Source of the DNA: Chrysomallon squamiferum
Lineage: Eukaryota; Mollusca; Gastropoda; Neomphalida; Peltospiridae
NCBI GenBank assembly: GCA_012295275.1
Contig: CM022672.1
Span: 20,864,894 to 20,928,893 of the forward strand
Direction of reading: 5' to 3'
DNA: 64,000 nucleotides
Shown here: positions 1-10,495 of the stretch, one piece after another
Numbering within the stretch: position 1 is the first letter of the stretch
Layout: each line of letters begins with the position of its first letter
Notes under the pieces: generated by a model
What the model saw: the letters and a program-made list of their open reading frames with translations, nothing else
The model's database searches: none
Told to the model about the DNA's origin: nothing
Made by a program: the position numbers and the translations under genes

Positions 1-2482
1 GTTGACAAACTTTCATTTGACCTATGTTAGGTTGTTTTATTTTTTATTTCCTCTTTTTCAGGCCTGAAATGATGTTTAGTTGTGCACCTGAACAGAATAA
101 GAATATGAACGTAATTAACTTATTTACATTTATTATGTACAGTTTTAGGTTCCGATGACCTAGGTCATATAGTCTCAAAGAAAGGATTTTTTTGTTGTTG
201 TTGTTGTTTTTTTTTTTTTGGGGGGGGGTAGATTAGTTTACTTAGCTAGTCAGTTAATTAGTCAATCAGACGATCCATCAATAGATCAATCAGCTGCTCA
301 ACTAATCAATCTGTCGTCTGTTGTGCCACCCCATAAGGTGTGGAAATCGCCAACTATAATTAGCTTATTGTTTGTTGTTATGATTTTGTTTAAATCATGG
401 GTTTGGATGGTATGTAGTGCGGGAGTGGGTGGGCTACATATATTAATTATGTCAATATTGTGGTTGTTGTTGTGTATAGTGAAGCTTAATATTTCAATGT
501 AGGCATGGACTTTTCCCTGGTTCAGTTTACGTTTGGTATATCTTATTTGACGAGTGTAATGATGCCTCCTCGGGTACTACTGAATCTATTGACATAGTGG
601 CTTTGATACCCGGGTATTTCTGGCATTTTTGACTGACATTTTGTATTATTTTATTTTCGCTTCTGTTGTTTTCAAAGCTGTTGTTAGCTTTTATTTTTAT
701 GGGACATAGTTTTCCACCGCATAAACTGCTTGTCAGTGAATTTGGGTTGTGTCTGTGTGTGCACTTGTTTGTTGTGTGCCCCCATTTTTCACATGACCAC
801 ACTTGGGTAACTGCGGCCTCATTTCTGTCATTTGATAGTTGTAGCCATCAATGTTGACCCGTTGTAGTGTTTGGTTTGGTACCAAATGTTAGTGTAGTCC
901 AGCAGCATGGATTTTTCCACATGTCTACACTAACTAATTTGGTTTTTGTTTGTGTGAATAGTTCCTTGTTGAACATCTCGAAGAAGTCATGCGTGTCTGC
1001 ATACAGGTAATAATACCCTACATCTTTTGAGATGTATTTGTAAAGTGAGACTGGTGTAGTCTCACTGTTTTATTTGTTTGGGTTGTTGTTGTTATTGTGT
1101 GATTAGTATTTTTCTTGGTTGTTGCTGCGTGTGTAATGTTTTCCTTTTTTGTGGTGTGGGAGTTTCCTTTGTTTGTTGGGTGTCAAGGATTAGTTTCGGC
1201 AATGCCCTGACAAGGAATACTTCATTCCTGATAGTTAAGCTGGGGCCTATTGTTTTTAAAGATCTGGAGTCAATTTCAAAATATATTTCTTTTGTCAGTG
1301 ATGTTAATTTGCTCTTCAATGAGATATCGTAGCTTTTTTTCGATATCTGTGGAGTTGTTTTCTTTTTTTGTGTACCGCTATGGTAGCGCGGCGTTGAATT
1401 TTTTTTTTTTTTTTCCCTTCTTATTGTTTCCCAGATATTTGTTTCATTCTCATTCTCGCTTTCTGTGTCGGTGTCGCGTAGACATGCAAATATGAGAAGA
1501 ATTTTGTTGATCATTTTTTCTTCAGCTGTTTCGTCTGAGTCAGAGTGTGTGTGTTTTTTTCGTTACTTTTTTTTTCTGTCGCCTATTGCTTTTGTTTTTT
1601 CACTCTGAGTTAGGGCTTTTGTCCCTCAAACATTTGTAAACTCTAGTTTCCATTTCTGAATCGTCCGAAACGGCGCTGTTTATGTTCGTGTGTGTATTTG
1701 CCATTCTAACTAGCGTTATGTTTTTGTAATTGTTTTCTAAAAATTGTATTCTAAATGTATATACAAGTCTATATTAACTTTTAAAGGGTCTAAACTTTCG
1801 TTACTTACTTTGAGACCGAGAGAAATAACAAAGTTATGTAAGTTATTTAAGACACCGGAATGCAAAGACAAAGAGAATGTGTAGAAAAAAAAAGGAGAAA
1901 AAAGAACAAACAGTAAAAATAAGGAAAATAATAAGGATAACAACCAAACAAATAGATAGAAATAATGGAAATAAGAATCTAAATCTTAGAAGCTAAAAAG
2001 AAATAAAAATTAAAATAAAATATATTTAACTCTAACAACGTAAGTTGTAATCGCCATAGTCGTCAAGTTATAATCCATCCAATGTAACAACAGACATATA
2101 ATTATTGAAAATTGTGACAGTTCGATTGCAATTAACACAAGGACCGCTATAGACTAAAGATGTCTTATCCCGAGTAGACTGATTGCGGCAATAATCCTGA
2201 CAATAAATAAAATGTCTAAGTACATTAATACGTAACGATATGAGCCGGCTCCAATTAATGGGTATTACAGTTACAACGCACTTGTCTGACCAGGAATAAA
2301 CACTTCGGAACTCGGCTCATCTCTCTTTCATTTTTGAATTTAGACTGGACCCCATTGCTCCCAGACTGCACTCCCCAAAGTAATTCTACAGCAAAATAAT
2401 AACCAAGGACAAATAATCACGGTTATAATACTATAGCTTTTTGTTTAAGAATTCCCATCAGCAGTCCCCAATCCTTATATCC
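1..2482. other. Intergenic sequence; possible gag-like retroelement relic on the minus strand
   Basis: No gene is convincing. On the minus strand, 1514-1092 holds an open frame with a segment LTSLTKEIYFEIDSRSLKTI. Further along, at about 805-750, a Cys/His pattern CEKWGHTTNKC is followed by CGGKLC. Together these recall an ORF1/gag of a LINE-type element, with stops between. The rest is T-rich on the plus strand and then A-rich, without recognisable features. Confidence 0.3.
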
Positions 2483-2668
2483 TTAGTTTTTTGTATTTAC
2501 CCCCATTTTTCTGAACTTAATTAGGTAAACATTTAAGAACTGTAAAAATATAATTTATAAACATGATTATACAAGATAGCTAAATAAATATTACCGTAAA
2601 ACAATAATATATTTACATAAAGTGTAACAGACATTCTGCTTTAAATGGGCATATAAAAACAAAGATTG
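2483..2668. repeat. Direct repeat, left copy (about 185 bp)
   Basis: It runs from TATTTACCCCCATTTTTCTG to GGGCATATAAAAA and recurs at 7866-8052 with about 90% identity by eye. The two copies lie about 5.4 kb apart in the same orientation. They have no TG...CA ends, so LTR identity is not supported. Confidence 0.6.
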
Positions 2669-2689
2669 TGTGAATATTATATAATTCAC

Positions 2690-2890
2690 TGCATAGAAAA
2701 CAAAATTACAATTAAAAACAAGTCTGACAAAGAGGCATTAATGAGGTTCCGTCACAGTTTCTTTGCTGAATGCTTTAATATTTATTTACATTTGGTTTAT
2801 CATATAAAAACATTTGCTAAAATTGTTTCTTTCAGTTACATAAAAAAAATGAGAGAAGGAAATACTAAGCATTTTCTATTACAAATTATG

Positions 2891-2928
<38 letters not shown>

Positions 2929-4400
2929 TGATGATGACAATAATGATAATGATGATGATGTGATTTTAATATTAATATTTAGTTATTAAAAAAGGATTTT
3001 AGATTAAATGATCTTTCAGAATTAACAAAATTGTGTGTGTGTATATATATATATTGCAAATGCCAATTACACATACATTCTTGTGAACAAGAGATAAAAT
3101 GCCTTTGCTCGTTTGATAACGTGGCTTGCAGTTAAGAGAACCCAGTGTTTGCAAGTTCATTCTAATTTAGAAATACATACTAGTTAAACTTAAGTTTTGT
3201 AGAAAACAACAACATAATTGAATAAAGATGCTTGTTAGAAATCAGCAGTGGAACAAAAGTCATTGGTTACATCATATATGCGGTATTCGTAAACCATATA
3301 TATGTTCAGAAGGAAGCCTGGAAAAAAACAACGTCTTACACACACACACACACACACACACAACACACACAAAAACACACAAACAACAACAACAACAACA
3401 AACAAACAGACAGTGTTCCAGAAAGCCATATTAAGGTGTTACAAAACCTCTAATCACTCAGTAGCGTTCAGGATCTGTTTGCATTGATCACTGTTTGTAC
3501 CCAACGCCTCATGCCCTGAATTAACCTTTGAACTGTTTGTTTTTGTTTGATTTGAACAAATCGACAGTTACCTCAGTCCCCAAACATGAACTAAATCGTC
3601 ATTAACCCGTATTCATAATTTTACATTTATCTCACACACATACAAACTATCACGGATGTGTTTTTCAGTCAAGTGAAAACCGCTAAGAGTTCTAAGAGAT
3701 ATTTCCCAGCCTTGAGAAGATTTCTAAGCATCTGATTCGTGTGCACTGGTGAAGGATACTCATCTAAGCAGATTTCGATCTTCTCGAACAGATGCTGTTT
3801 TTGGTCTTGACGGCATTTGTTTATGGTTTTGTACCAATTTAGTGATACCCACGTGGTGATACCAAAGCTGTTTCGCATTAACCCTGCAAGACATCCCGCC
3901 ATTTTCCATTCCGTTTATTCTCATACTGACTATGCCTTGCCATTTCACAATATCATAGAAAACAAAATTGAATTATAAACTGAGGGAAAACGTCAAACCA
4001 AAGATGATTTGTTAACTTATATGACAACATCATTTTGGTGCACTTGTTAACAGGCTGTAGATACATTGCAGAATGTATTTTTGTATGTACCTTCATTTGA
4101 ATTTATTTTTGATTTTTCTTTAAACTCGAAACATTATTAACACAACAGATGTGCTCATTTTTTTGTACTAAGTATAATTATATCTGAGGGTTTATATTCT
4201 CCATGCTAGAATATCTTGAAATATGTTAGAATATCTTGGCTCTGTAGTTATTTAGCTCTTACAATTTTTGATTTTTATCAGGTCCTTGTTGAACAGAGTA
4301 AACATTATAATACAGAAAAATCACATGATGCAAAGTGTGTAACTAAAACGATTTAAAATATTATTTTGAATCAGATATATGGTTTGGGGTATTGAAAGTT
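2690..4400. repeat. Duplicated receptor-upstream block, copy 1 (no gene)
   Basis: Non-coding block related to the regions just upstream of gene C (about 24470-25450) and gene B (about 40500-42100), in the same orientation. Shared landmarks include TTTGGTTTATCATATAAAAA, the run TTGTAGAAAACAACAACATA, CTCTAATCACTCAGTAGC and CACCAGTGCACACGAATC (minus). Here it stands without an adjacent first exon. It includes TAA and CA microsatellites. A minus-strand frame at 3902-3669 is discussed under findings. Confidence 0.6.
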
Positions 4401-5784
4401 ACTTATTTAAAAAATTAATGAGAAGAAAAAATCTAAATATTTAATCCACGCTCTACATTATTAATTTCAACGATTTAAAGTTTTGTACATTTATCTCACA
4501 TTTTACTGGCTAAAAATTAGTTGAAAACTTATCTTTCATTAAAAAAAATATTAACTAAGAAGAAAAATGTTCTAAATCCTTTTTAGTGACTAATATTATG
4601 GCTCATATATTACTAAATGAAAATATTCATTACGTTGACTAATTAATCAGATAATGAATTGACTGTCAACTTTTAAAAATTAGTGAAAAGATCTTTCATG
4701 ACTAAAAATATATTTAGTCATGAAAGGGGGTATTTTTGTTGTTGTTATTGTTGTTCTTCCTTTTTGCGGAGGCAGTTGAGGGTTCCCGGTTATTTTGTAC
4801 GGAAGACATTCAGAATTATCTGGTATTTAGTCAGTTCTGCCACATAAGGCTGACTTCTTGTGACAAGTCGAAATGAAGCTGAGTAGGGGTCGTATACGGC
4901 AATCACTTTAAAACTGAACTATCTTTGCGTTTTCTTTTAATGGCACAAATGGAATAAACAGTTATCAACGTATAGCCAGCTTACAGAGTTCTCAGCGTTG
5001 CGACAGTTGAACCCCAAGGCGCGCGTTACAATAATAAACCAAGAAAAGGATGAGAGAAACGATTCGAAACAGTTATTTGATGACATTTAACGGCCTCTTT
5101 TTAATGTTACCTGAAATTGCACTGCTCAAGAACAATTAACATTTGCATTCTTATCTAACACGATAAACATTCATTTATTCATTCATTACTTAGGATTCGC
5201 ATGAATTATTTCGCAGTGATACGCCAAGTCAAACGGGTATCTTGTCGTCTACTGATGTGTCCCGTCCAGGAACACTTCCGTCTTCTAACCAGTTCAGTCA
5301 CATTCGATTTTTCGGTCTCGTTATGTGATGACTAACATACTTTTTTTTATCTTTGTTCGGCTGCTGCTTTGTTCTTTTTCCGGTTTACTCAGTGAATATG
5401 TAGTGATTTATTTTCGGAATGCTGATCTTTTTAAGAAGTGACTAAACGTGGCTTTAAACTATTTCAGATATTATATCAGCCATACATTAAATTTTATGTT
5501 GTATATATTACGAAGGTAAATAATTTCTTTAAAATATCTAGGAATAATTATCAAGCTTTGAAACCTAATAAGAAGAAGAAGAAGAAGAAGAAGAAATATA
5601 ATTAGTATACAAACAAACAAACAAAATTAAATCATTACTTATAATATATTGCAATGATTTCAACTACCTCTACATCTCATATAGGCTATTCAGCTCTATT
5701 CGTAAACCAACAGCCCACTATTTGGATAGCAGAATTACAAAACAAACATTTTATTACTGAAATTTTTTCGTTAATCTGGATTTT

Positions 5785-5902
5785 AGGAATAGGAATAGGA
5801 AAAAAATTAACGTGCTAATCAGAGCAAGCTGTTGTGAAGCACGACTGCGACGGGCACGCTTTCTGACAGGTCAGCGGGCGTGTCCGTCGCAGAAATTATT
5901 TG
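5785..5902. repeat. Short hairpin-rich insertion, copy 1
   Basis: An insertion of about 118 bp flanked by direct repeats of ATCTGGATTTT (5774-5784 and 5903-5914). The matching block at 46110-46140 has no insertion. It contains two predicted hairpins: CGTGCT (5811-5816) with AGCACG (5838-5843), and CTGCGACGGGCACGC (5845-5859) with GCGTGTCCGTCGCAG (5878-5892). Copies 2 and 3 are at about 6222-6330 (minus) and 7663-7740 (plus). There is no A-tail or pol III box. Confidence 0.6.
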
Positions 5903-6221
5903 ATCTGGATTTTTATTCTTTGGACTGTTTATATCCTATTAACTGGTTAGAAGAACATACAAAACATGTTTGCTAAGAGCATTTAATTGGCAGTTAAACT
6001 CACGTGACATCAGTTTGTCTTTCTTAGTATCTTAATATTATAATATTAGCAATTACCAGACGTCTAAATCTAGTAATTTTAGAAGATATCGGATCGTTGC
6101 ATTTTATTTTATTTTTTTGGCTGTCGTTGCTTTTCAATTTTGGAAACAGCGAATGGCGTTTCTATTAACTGAGGTGCGTATAATAATGTTATGATCGCGG
6201 TACATATAATATAACTATCGC

Positions 6222-6330
6222 AAAAAAATTAGCTGTCGTACGTACAATATCTTCGACAGATGGCTTTGTCAGACATCGTGCCTTTCGCAGACGTACTTCA
6301 CAACAGTTCGCTCTGATTATACGTTTAATT
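6222..6330 (-). repeat. Short hairpin-rich insertion, copy 2 (inverted)
   Basis: Reverse-strand relative of copy 1. It shares the ATAATCAGAGCGAACTGTTG segment and the following CTGCGA and TCTGACA segments. It interrupts a block that is continuous at about 46400-46460. Base changes have weakened the second hairpin, so it is older or diverged. Confidence 0.5.
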
Positions 6331-7662
6331 TTTTCTGTCTGTCTAGCTGTAGAATATAACAGTCCTACATATGATGTGACCTATGTTAAAACTATATTCC
6401 GTAAAATACGCTAACGAGTATATACTTCAGAATATTTCTGTCGAACGTAATTTTTTTCAAATAAAACATATTTATATTTTATTTTTGTTTTCCAATTTTA
6501 ATAGAATGAAAATTACATTTCATCATATTATATGATCGTATTTATTTTTATCCTTTTAACTACTTACTTATTTTCCAGATTTCTAAAATTAAATTTATTT
6601 ACTTAGCCGTTAGCCGTTGAAATAGTATCCTAACCATCTGACTTTTTTATTTTTTATTTAACAATAACATTCCCTTACTTGACATGTCTATTTATTATAC
6701 ATGTATATAGTTTATCCATTTAACAAGAAGTATCTACAGACTGGTTTGTCAACTTGTAAAACATAAACTGAAATAAACTATATAATGCTACACATCCTGC
6801 TGTCACACTCTGCTGTCCTTTTGTAGTTTACATGAACAGCGCCTAGAAAATAGCTTTCTCTAAACTGTCATCTTTTGTTATTAAAGTTAAGTTAAATCTG
6901 GAGTCCATTCATCCAGTAAAAAGTAATACCAATAACCTGTTTTTAGAAACTACCATACTATGTCACAGTCACATAACTGGCATTGCTGCCAGACCTTTTA
7001 TTTACGATCTTATCTTGATTATAAATGATTATATTAACCCAGATTTAATTTTTTCTGCCAATGTTTTCAAAAAAAAAAAAAAAAATGATTGTTTCTTCCA
7101 TTTTTTCAAAACAAAAAATGAAACATCTTGTAGGATTCACCCTTTTGGAGGACTGATTAGATATTTACTTACAACTATATAACATCTTCTAGTGACTGAT
7201 TGTTGAAGACTGTTGTTTAAGAATACTCTCCTTTTTTTACAAGGACTTTTAATTTGTAAAATAATTTTAAAATCATTCAACCAACCAACCAATCAAACAA
7301 ACAAATAAATTAATAAATAATTACGATCCGACGATACACTATAAAAGCAAATAGCGTCGATAAATAATACAAAAAACTAATTCACCCCAGTTGGTTACTT
7401 GATCTTTCTAAATAATGTTTTGGTTATTAAAATACGTTATCTTAGTTCTTAAGCGTAAGTACGTACCACAGAATAACACAATAAGAATTCAACAGTAATA
7501 GATTTAGCTATCTTCAATCACTCAACATGTATGTTACATATACAAAACGTTAAAACATAATTAACATTGCCTGAGGTGTCCTTTGTCTTCTGCAGACTGC
7601 TCTCAGACAATGTGTCTCAAGAAGGGCACCGATCAAAGAGATCTCGTTCAAATGGTAAAGAA

Positions 7663-7740
7663 TTTAACGTGCTAATCAGAGTGAGCTGTTGTGAAGCACG
7701 TCGTTCAGTATACACCTCTGCAGACAGCCTTTCTGAATTT
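7663..7740 (+). repeat. Short hairpin-rich insertion, copy 3
   Basis: It starts TTTAACGTGCTAATCAGAG and keeps the CGTGCT/AGCACG stem and the CTGTTGTGAAG loop of copy 1. It then diverges, retaining only GACAGCCTTTCTGA-like traces. An open frame through it (7567-7905) is not convincing as a gene. Confidence 0.45.
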
Positions 7741-7865
7741 AGTTTGCAACTTTTAATGCCAATTTTGAGTTTGTATACCTCAGTGTTTCTTAGTTTATTA
7801 AATAATAGAATTTCCCCTAATTATGTTCTAAATAGCCCATGTACGTCTGCATACGCTCTGCTATT

Positions 7866-8052
7866 TAGTTTTATGTATTTACCCCCATTTTCTGAACTTA
7901 ATTAGGTAAACATTTAAGAACTGTAAATATATAAATTATAAACATGATTATACAAGATAGCTAAATAAATATTACCGTAAAATAATAATACATTTAAGAT
8001 AAAATGTAGCAGAGATTCTGCTTTAAATGGGCATATAAAAATAAGGGTTTTG
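7866..8052. repeat. Direct repeat, right copy (about 185 bp)
   Basis: Second copy of the repeat at 2483-2668. It follows the hairpin-rich insertion (copy 3) and precedes the GC-richer sequence leading to the gypsy relic. The two copies could be ends of a segmental duplication or members of a dispersed family. Confidence 0.6.
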
Positions 8053-8819
8053 TGAGTTTTGTCCACCAAAGGGTTTGTTCCCGATTCTGGCAGTGAGATC
8101 ATAACACATCTTAAATGAACACGCCAGTTGTTCCGCCAGAGTGCTAACGACTCTATTAAAATATGGCTCTTTTCTTCTTTAGGGTTTGTGCCTTTGGTGG
8201 GTATGTTCCCAAAACTGGCAGTCTCCAGATTAGGTAAGCGGTGAGCTGTTCTAATCCGCTTCCAGAAATGGGAAAACTGGCGTGAGCGATTAAGGCCAAT
8301 TTAGACGTATAGGGATAACGAGATGTATGAAGAACAGATGGGGCGATTAACGAGATTGCAACAAAATTAATATTTGGAGACATGAAATTGATGTTATATC
8401 TCAGTAAAATTTGGAGACAGGAAATACTACCAGAAGACAAGCACAAGCTCGCCCAGCTGGCATTGGAGTAGTCACGTGTACCCGGGACACGGCTTCCTAC
8501 TTGTCAGCTTGCGGTGGAGTGCTTTCTGGGTCATTTCGTGTGTAAAGGGTGACTGAATGTGCTTTCAAATTGTGGACAAAATACTGTTTAACAAAAGTAT
8601 ATCAATTAAGGTGATGGGCCATCAGTTAAGGTGACGGAACATCAATTATTAAGGGTGAGCAATAAACTGCCAGAAATGGAACAACTGGCATGTCTAATTA
8701 AGACGTGTTTTAATCTCACTGCCAGATTCGGGAATGCCAGAATCGTGAATAAACCGATAAGACAAGTCAAGGGAATCATGATGAATTATTGATGCTTATC
8801 GATAGGCCCCTAATTTTCA
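8053..8819. other. Intergenic leader of the gypsy relic with an inverted repeat
   Basis: GC-richer than its surroundings. TCCCGATTCTGGCAGTGAGA at about 8080-8099 recurs inverted at about 8712-8730 (TCTCACTGCCAGATTCGGGA). Several shorter copies of the CCAGAA...CTGGC theme lie between. This may be remains of the element's 5' LTR and leader. There is no open frame beyond about 96 codons, and none resembles a protein. Confidence 0.4.
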
Positions 8820-10240
8820 CGAAAATGATGTAGAGCGATTCTTTAAACATTTTGAACTGGTTGCTAAAGAATTGAACTGGCCTCGGGTCTTTTGGAGAGG
8901 GAAAGCAAGGGAAGCCTATAACAATTTATCTGATGAAAGTGCTAGGAATTACCCCCTGTTAAAAGATGCGTATTTTAAGGGCGTGCCAGTTAACTAGCGA
9001 GGCTTACAGACAAATGTTTAGAAACCTTAGGAAATATGAAACAGAAACTTTGAATGAGTTTATGTCAACACAGACGGGTTGTTTGATAAATGGGCTCGCT
9101 CACATGACACTCAGGGTAATTATGAAAACTTACGAGAGCTTATTATCTTAGAAGAGGTTAAGAATTGTTTGTCGGTTAGTGCACGCGTACATTTAGAAGA
9201 CCAAAAGGTGGACACGGTACAGGGGGCAGCAATTAGTGCATATGCATATGTTTTGGTACACAGAGTTCAGAATAATGTTTCCAGTTATAATAAAGCGCAA
9301 TATTCTAAGACAATTGGTAACCATAGTGGGTCTAACCGGTTTCATTCCTCGGGAAATGGGGATAATCAGGTAAAGAGACAAAATGAATTCCAACCGAAGG
9401 GCAGCTCAAAAGTTGGTAGACCATTGTCTGCAAATGCTAGGCCGTTCAAACCAATGCAATGTGGGTATTGCAAAATGACAAATCACGTGATGTCTAACTG
9501 CTTTAAAAGGAAACGTGAATATCAAAATTTTGAAGTGGTAAATAAACATGATGGTTCGTCAGCTGGAAATGATGAGATTATTTACCCAGCGAATATTAAT
9601 ATGCGTGCTATTTCCAGAAAAACCTTGTCTAGAAGATTCTAAGAAAAAAAGGCCTATTAAATTAATTGAAGCAACAGTTTTAGCCAGAAAGCCCCTAGCC
9701 AATGTTCAAACTAAAATAAAAGAAATAGTTGATCGTTCAGCTAAAATTAGAAAATTTAAAGCACGTGATAAAATATTGTTATATCTATAAATATCAAAAT
9801 CAAAGTATTTGGGACCTTATGAAAATAAAAATAAAAGGTTAGTGATACAGATTACATCAATGATACCCCAAACAGATACAGGCATTTGAATTTGTTGAAG
9901 GCTTATCATGAGCGTAAGCCAGCACTGCCAATCACGACAGTAAACTCAGGCACCAGAGATCAAACCAGTGAACCACAGGACATAAAACTGTCAAACAGTT
10001 TCGTTCTATAGAACACTGACAACGTGGTATCCCAATTTCCCGATGAGTCGAAACGTGAAGAATATATTCAGTTATTTACGGATGCTCGAAATGTAACTAA
10101 AATTCTGGTTCAAGATGTGTCTGTCGGTGATGCTGCGCCAATCAAGCAACCAGCTTACAGAGTGAATACAGAGAAGGAGACAACCTGAAAAGTGAAATCC
10201 AGTACATGCTACGGCATGACCTAATAGAACCAGCTTTCAG
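8820..10240 (+). mobile_element. Decayed Ty3/gypsy-type LTR retrotransposon (gag, integrase C-terminus, start of RT)
   Basis: 8826-9530 is a gag relic in two or three frames: FFKHFELVAKELNWP, then AYRQMFRNLRKYE, then LFDKWARSH, with a SCAN-like LRELIILEEVKNCL segment. A CCHC zinc knuckle follows at 9460-9501 (C-x2-C-x4-H-x4-C). From 9661 comes an integrase C-terminal module (FKARDKILLYL, GPY, then VSDTDYINDTPN and LNLLKAYHERK). At 10021-10238 a segment like the start of a gypsy RT follows (VGDAAPIKQPAYRVN, IQYMLRHDLIEPAF). Frameshifts and stops make it non-functional. Protease, the RT core, RNase H and the integrase core are missing. No clear LTR pair was found. Confidence 0.7.
9079..9642 (+). 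pseudogene. Longest open part of the gypsy gag relic, with CCHC zinc knuckle
   Basis: A 187-codon open stretch within the decayed element. Its first part (KWARSHDTQGNYENLRELI) corresponds to the C-terminal half of a gag capsid with a SCAN-like fold. A basic, Gln/Ser-rich linker follows, then the nucleocapsid knuckle CGYCKMTNHVMSNC at 9460-9501. The real N-terminal gag part lies upstream in other frames (8826-9080), so the ATG at 9079 is not a genuine start. It is a remnant rather than a host gene. Confidence 0.65.
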
Positions 10241-10285
10241 GATGGCCGAGTGGCCTAAGGCGTCTGCTGCATTTCAGCGGTTGAA
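10239..10285 (+). repeat. tRNA-Leu-like 5' half (tRNA pseudogene or SINE head)
   Basis: The sequence AGGATGGCCGAGTGGCCTAA is a near-perfect pol III A box with the D-arm of leucine-type tRNAs. A stem like an anticodon arm follows (CTGCT with AGCGG). There is no variable arm, T-arm or B box; the sequence changes directly into an Hsp90-like coding fragment. It cannot be a working tRNA. It starts exactly where the gypsy RT fragment stops, so it marks an insertion point. Confidence 0.5.
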
Positions 10286-10495
10286 AAAGAAAGTGAGAAA
10301 GAAATATCTGATGATGAAGAGGAAGAAGACGAAGACAAGGTTAAAGATAAATCAAAACTGGAAGATCTTCATGAAGAAGAAGAAATAGATAAAAGAGAAA
10401 TAACCAGAAGACGAAAAACGGAACAAGAGCAAACTCATATGGACAAGAAACCCAGATGACACTATACAAGAAAAGTATGCAGAATTCTAAAAGTT
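10279..10495 (+). pseudogene. Hsp90 fragment (charged linker and start of middle domain)
   Basis: From about 10279 the frame reads VEKESEKEISDDEEEEDEDK, continuing acidic and lysine-rich to about 10440. After a frameshift it reads IWTRNPDDTIQEKYAEF near 10440-10493. This is the order found in cytosolic Hsp90: the end of the N-terminal domain, the charged linker, then the KPIWTRNP start of the middle domain. It has no introns, is broken by a frameshift and ends abruptly. It is a truncated retrocopy piece rather than an active chaperone gene. Confidence 0.7.

Larger units (their letters stand above)
4700..7060. repeat. Duplicated intron-1-like block, plus-strand orientation (no gene)
   Basis: Matches intron 1 of fragment D (about 45080-46500), and intron 1 of C in reverse (about 22380-23470). 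Landmarks are ACGGAAGACATTCAGAATTA, GTGACAAGTCGAAAT, GCTAAGAGCATTT and CAGACTGGTTTGTCAACTTG. It implies a further inverted relic of the receptor 5' region. I see no exon 1 before it or EMI exon after it. The hairpin-rich insertions 1 and 2 lie inside it. Confidence 0.55.

Noticed and set aside
7567-7905. 112-codon plus-strand frame as a gene
   Set aside because: It runs through a hairpin repeat copy and the start of the 185 bp direct repeat, with no domain, splice signals or homologue in the duplicate blocks.
10239-10285. Functional tRNA-Leu gene
   Set aside because: Only the D-arm and an anticodon-like arm are present; the variable arm, T-arm, B box and acceptor closing strand are missing.
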